The notes under the pieces were generated by a model. The model was not told the origin of the DNA and searched no databases. It saw only the letters and a program-made list of their open reading frames with translations. The position numbers were made by a program, and so were the translations under genes. 64,000 nt of DNA from an uncultured Lachnospiraceae bacterium (GTDB lineage Bacteria > Bacillota > Clostridia > Lachnospirales > Lachnospiraceae): positions 58,001 to 122,000 of the forward strand of contig CANRMI010000005.1 of the NCBI GenBank assembly GCA_947631685.1, in the 5' to 3' direction. This document shows, in pieces, positions 61,912 through 64,000 of the stretch. How positions within the stretch are numbered: the first letter of the stretch is position 1; each line of letters opens with the position of its first letter.

Positions 61912-63603
61912 ATGGCAGATTTTATCAGAAGAAAAGTTCGTTTAGGTGAAGCGCTGGTAAACAGCGGCGCCATTACGGAGGAACAACTGCAGAGAGGGCT
62001 GGAACTGCAAAAAGGCAGCGGCCGTAAGCTGGGAGAAACTCTGGTGGACGAGAACATCGTAACCGAGGAAACGATTGCCAACGTGTTGAGTGCCCAGTTG
62101 GGTTATGCCTATACCGATCTGCAGAACATTACCATTCCGCCGGATATACAGGACCTGGTGGCGGCTTCCGTACTGAAAAAGAATCAGGTGCTGCCCATTG
62201 GCTACGCACCCGACAATATGAATATCCTGCAGCTTGCCATGGCGGATCCCCAGGATCTAAATGCTATGGACGACATCTCCATTATCACGGGATGTCAGGT
62301 AGAGCCTTTGGTGGCTACTCCCAGAAGCATTATGCTGGCCATTGACAAATATTTCGGCACTGACGAAGTGGATTCCGCTCTGGAGGAATATACCAAAGAG
62401 CGTCTGGTGGTGGAAGAGGAGGATACCTTTAACGAGGATATTAACAATTCCCCTATCGTTATGCTGGTTAAGGATATGATCGAAAAGGCTGCCAGACAGC
62501 GTTCTTCCGATATTCATATCGAGCCCATGGAAAAGAAAGTGCGGATCCGTTACCGTATTGACGGCGCTCTGTATGAGAGGGCAAGATACGACATCGCAAT
62601 TCTGCCGGCGCTTTCCGCCCGTGTCAAGATCATAGGCGGCATGGATATCGCGGAAAAGAGGAAACCCCAGGACGGTCGTATCACGCAGGTGGTGGACCGT
62701 ACCGAGTACGATATTCGTGTTTCTGTGCTCCCCACCGTTTACGGAGAGAAGATCGTTATGCGTCTGGCCGCTAAGACGGCTCTGAACAGGGAGAAGAGCC
62801 AGCTGGGCTTAAAACCCGGTGAAATGAAGCAGTTTGACCATATTTTGAAGAATCCACACGGTATCCTGCTGGTAACGGGGCCTACCGGAAGCGGTAAATC
62901 CACCACGCTGTATACGGCCTTAAGTGAGTTAAATACCGAGGACGTCAATATTATCACGGTTGAGGACCCTGTGGAAGCCAATATTGACGGTATCAACCAG
63001 GTACAGACCAACAACAAGGCCAACCTGACTTTTGCCAGCGCGCTCCGTTCCATCCTGCGTCAGGACCCGGATATTATCATGATCGGTGAAATCCGTGATA
63101 TTGAGACTGCCAGCATCGCGGTTCAGGCGTCCATTACCGGCCACTTAGTTGTAAGCACCCTGCATACCAACTCCTCGGCCAGCACCATTACCCGTCTGGC
63201 GGATATGGGTGTGGAGCCGTATCTGATCGCGGACTCTATTGTGGGCGTTATTGCCCAACGTTTGGTGAGACGTCTGTGCCCGGCGTGTAAGAAGCCCCGC
63301 CTTGCCAATGAGGAGGAAGTGGAGATTTTGGGCGGCAAACCCGGAGAGGAAATCCAGATATATGAGCCCTGCGGATGTCCCCAGTGTGACAACATGGGAT
63401 ATAAGGGACGTATCGGTGTCTATGAGATCATGGAGATGACTCAGCCTCTGCGCCATATTATCAGTAAAGGCGGCAATGCGGAAGAGATCAAGATCCAGGC
63501 TATGAAGGACGGAATGCATACGCTGCGAATGAGCGCCGCGGAATATGTGATTTCAGGCATCACGTCCTTTAGTGAGATGATGAAAGTTTCTTTTGATTCA
63601 TAA
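61912..63603 (+). CDS. GspE/PilB-type secretion ATPase
   Basis: A 563-residue ATPase of the type II secretion/type IV pilus assembly family. The N-terminal MshEN-like domain (residues 1-140) includes GEALVNSGAITEEQLQRGLE. The C-terminal domain has Walker A GPTGSGKSTTLYTAL near 323, the Asp box, Walker B IMIGEIRDIETA near 385 and a four-cysteine zinc site (CPACKKPR and CGCPQC, about 457-490). Family members power pilin polymerisation. Partner genes (pilC, prepilin peptidase, pilins) are not in the window, and promoter and terminator isolate this gene. Confidence 0.92.
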   Translation: MADFIRRKVRLGEALVNSGAITEEQLQRGLELQKGSGRKLGETLVDENIVTEETIANVLSAQLGYAYTDLQNITIPPDIQDLVAASVLKKNQVLPIGYAPDNMNILQLAMADPQDLNAMDDISIITGCQVEPLVATPRSIMLAIDKYFGTDEVDSALEEYTKERLVVEEEDTFNEDINNSPIVMLVKDMIEKAARQRSSDIHIEPMEKKVRIRYRIDGALYERARYDIAILPALSARVKIIGGMDIAEKRKPQDGRITQVVDRTEYDIRVSVLPTVYGEKIVMRLAAKTALNREKSQLGLKPGEMKQFDHILKNPHGILLVTGPTGSGKSTTLYTALSELNTEDVNIITVEDPVEANIDGINQVQTNNKANLTFASALRSILRQDPDIIMIGEIRDIETASIAVQASITGHLVVSTLHTNSSASTITRLADMGVEPYLIADSIVGVIAQRLVRRLCPACKKPRLANEEEVEILGGKPGEEIQIYEPCGCPQCDNMGYKGRIGVYEIMEMTQPLRHIISKGGNAEEIKIQAMKDGMHTLRMSAAEYVISGITSFSEMMKVSFDS

Positions 63604-63628
63604 AATGATTCGTAAGAGCCGGATATAT

Positions 63629-63670
63629 AAGGGACTGCGCACCAGTTATGGGTAAGGCAGTCCCTTTTTT
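63629..63670 (+). terminator. Terminator after the GspE/PilB gene
   Basis: AAGGGACTGC (63629-63638) pairs with GCAGTCCCTT (63657-63666), then a T-run to 63670. Confidence 0.9.
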
Positions 63671-63706
63671 ATGTGAAATTTTGTCCCTGCCGGAGTAGAA
63701 GAGGAC

Positions 63707-64000
63707 TTATTCTTCCGTTCTCTCCAGCTTGCCAAACAGGACTGCCTCGTCTGGTCCGTACTTCGTATAGGCCTCGCAGATCCGGTCGATCTCCTCCCTG
63801 TCTGCCAGAAGATCTTCGGCTATTTTCTCCGGGCTCTCACCTTTTCGCAGTTTGCCGCAGACCTGGCGGATTAACAGACGGTGTTCTCCCTGGGAAAGGC
63901 CCTGCTTTATGCCTTGCTCTAAACCCTGCTGTATGCCCCGCTCTAGGCCTTCCTCCAGTCCCTCCTCATACCGCACTTCCAGCGCGTCATCCATGTTAAA
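63707..64000 (-). CDS. C-terminal end of a second Rpn-like protein, cut by the window
   Basis: The frame on the minus strand continues past base 64000 (codons for Phe-Asn precede the first visible Met), so about 97 residues of the C-terminus are seen. It carries 4-residue charged repeats (EEGLEEGLERGIQQGLEQGI), then LIRQVCGKLRKGESPEKIAEDLL and a short helical end. This tail is typical of Rpn/PDDEXK transposase-family proteins, like the one at 51.2 kb, though the nuclease core is outside the window. Confidence 0.7.
   Translation of the reverse strand, partial: FNMDDALEVRYEEGLEEGLERGIQQGLEQGIKQGLSQGEHRLLIRQVCGKLRKGESPEKIAEDLLADREEIDRICEAYTKYGPDEAVLFGKLERTEE

Overview
This 64 kb window reads as chromosome of a Gram-positive clostridial bacterium, most likely a Lachnospiraceae member (Clostridium cluster XIVa). 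The reasons are gene order and gene content: dgt-dnaG-sigA-trmK-nif3, yicC-remA-gmk-rpoZ, rimO-pgsA-cinA ahead of recA-recX-rny, spoIIM-xerD, SpoVB-type flippases, a free-standing Spo0A DNA-binding domain, Firmicutes-type LexA boxes at recA, and TTGACA/TATAAT promoters with 17-base spacers. Base composition is moderate and fairly even, and nearly all of the window is coding. Genus and species cannot be fixed from the sequence alone.

Layout. 1-4.2 kb: the end of purL and a purine permease. 4.3-11.4 kb: replication/transcription block (dgt, dnaG, sigA) with trmK, a Nif3-like protein and a nucleoside kinase. 11.5-13.6 kb: a glycoside hydrolase family 3 enzyme. 13.7-16.3 kb, minus strand: a TetR-controlled ABC exporter and a tRNA-Ala(CGC). 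16.4-18.6 kb: a small EamA protein, a flavin reductase-like protein and an MFS transporter. 18.7-19.1 kb: RNase P RNA. 19.2-23.4 kb: a lipoprotein, then an apparent metal operon (His-rich CobW GTPase, a second divergent GTPase, a ZIP transporter) ending in ylmH. 23.5-26.5 kb: pyrBI, a nitroreductase, a PH-domain protein and a small membrane protein. 26.5-30.7 kb: a folate operon (folC, folE, an HD hydrolase, folP, folB-folK fusion).

30.9-36.5 kb: Spo0A-C-only regulator, glycogen synthase, a MOP flippase and RqcH. 36.5-38.6 kb: yicC-remA-gmk-rpoZ. 38.7-43.6 kb: rimO, pgsA, cinA and an unusual zinc-ribbon/low-complexity membrane protein. 43.8-47.3 kb: recA with two LexA boxes, recX and rny. 47.5-51.1 kb: aminotransferase, Nudix hydrolase, spoIIM and xerD, ending in a tandem array of 22-base hairpin repeats. 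51.2-54.7 kb: an Rpn-type nuclease, DAHP synthase and a SpoVB-like flippase. 54.8-58.4 kb: nifS-nifU-mnmA behind a clear operator, and a PHP phosphatase. 58.5-61.8 kb: gapA-pgk-tpiA. 61.8-64 kb: a GspE/PilB ATPase bracketed by its own promoter and terminator, and the end of a second Rpn-like gene.

Most of the window is housekeeping. The less ordinary items are the GTPase pair with a ZIP transporter, the HD hydrolase in the folate operon (candidate for the pyrophosphate-removing step that is not otherwise encoded here), the zinc-ribbon/YGQ-rich membrane protein next to recA, the stand-alone Spo0A DNA-binding domain, the five-unit hairpin array after xerD, and the isolated pilus-type ATPase. 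I see no CRISPR array, prophage, integron or defence island. Functional statements rest on motifs and family knowledge; no searches were run.
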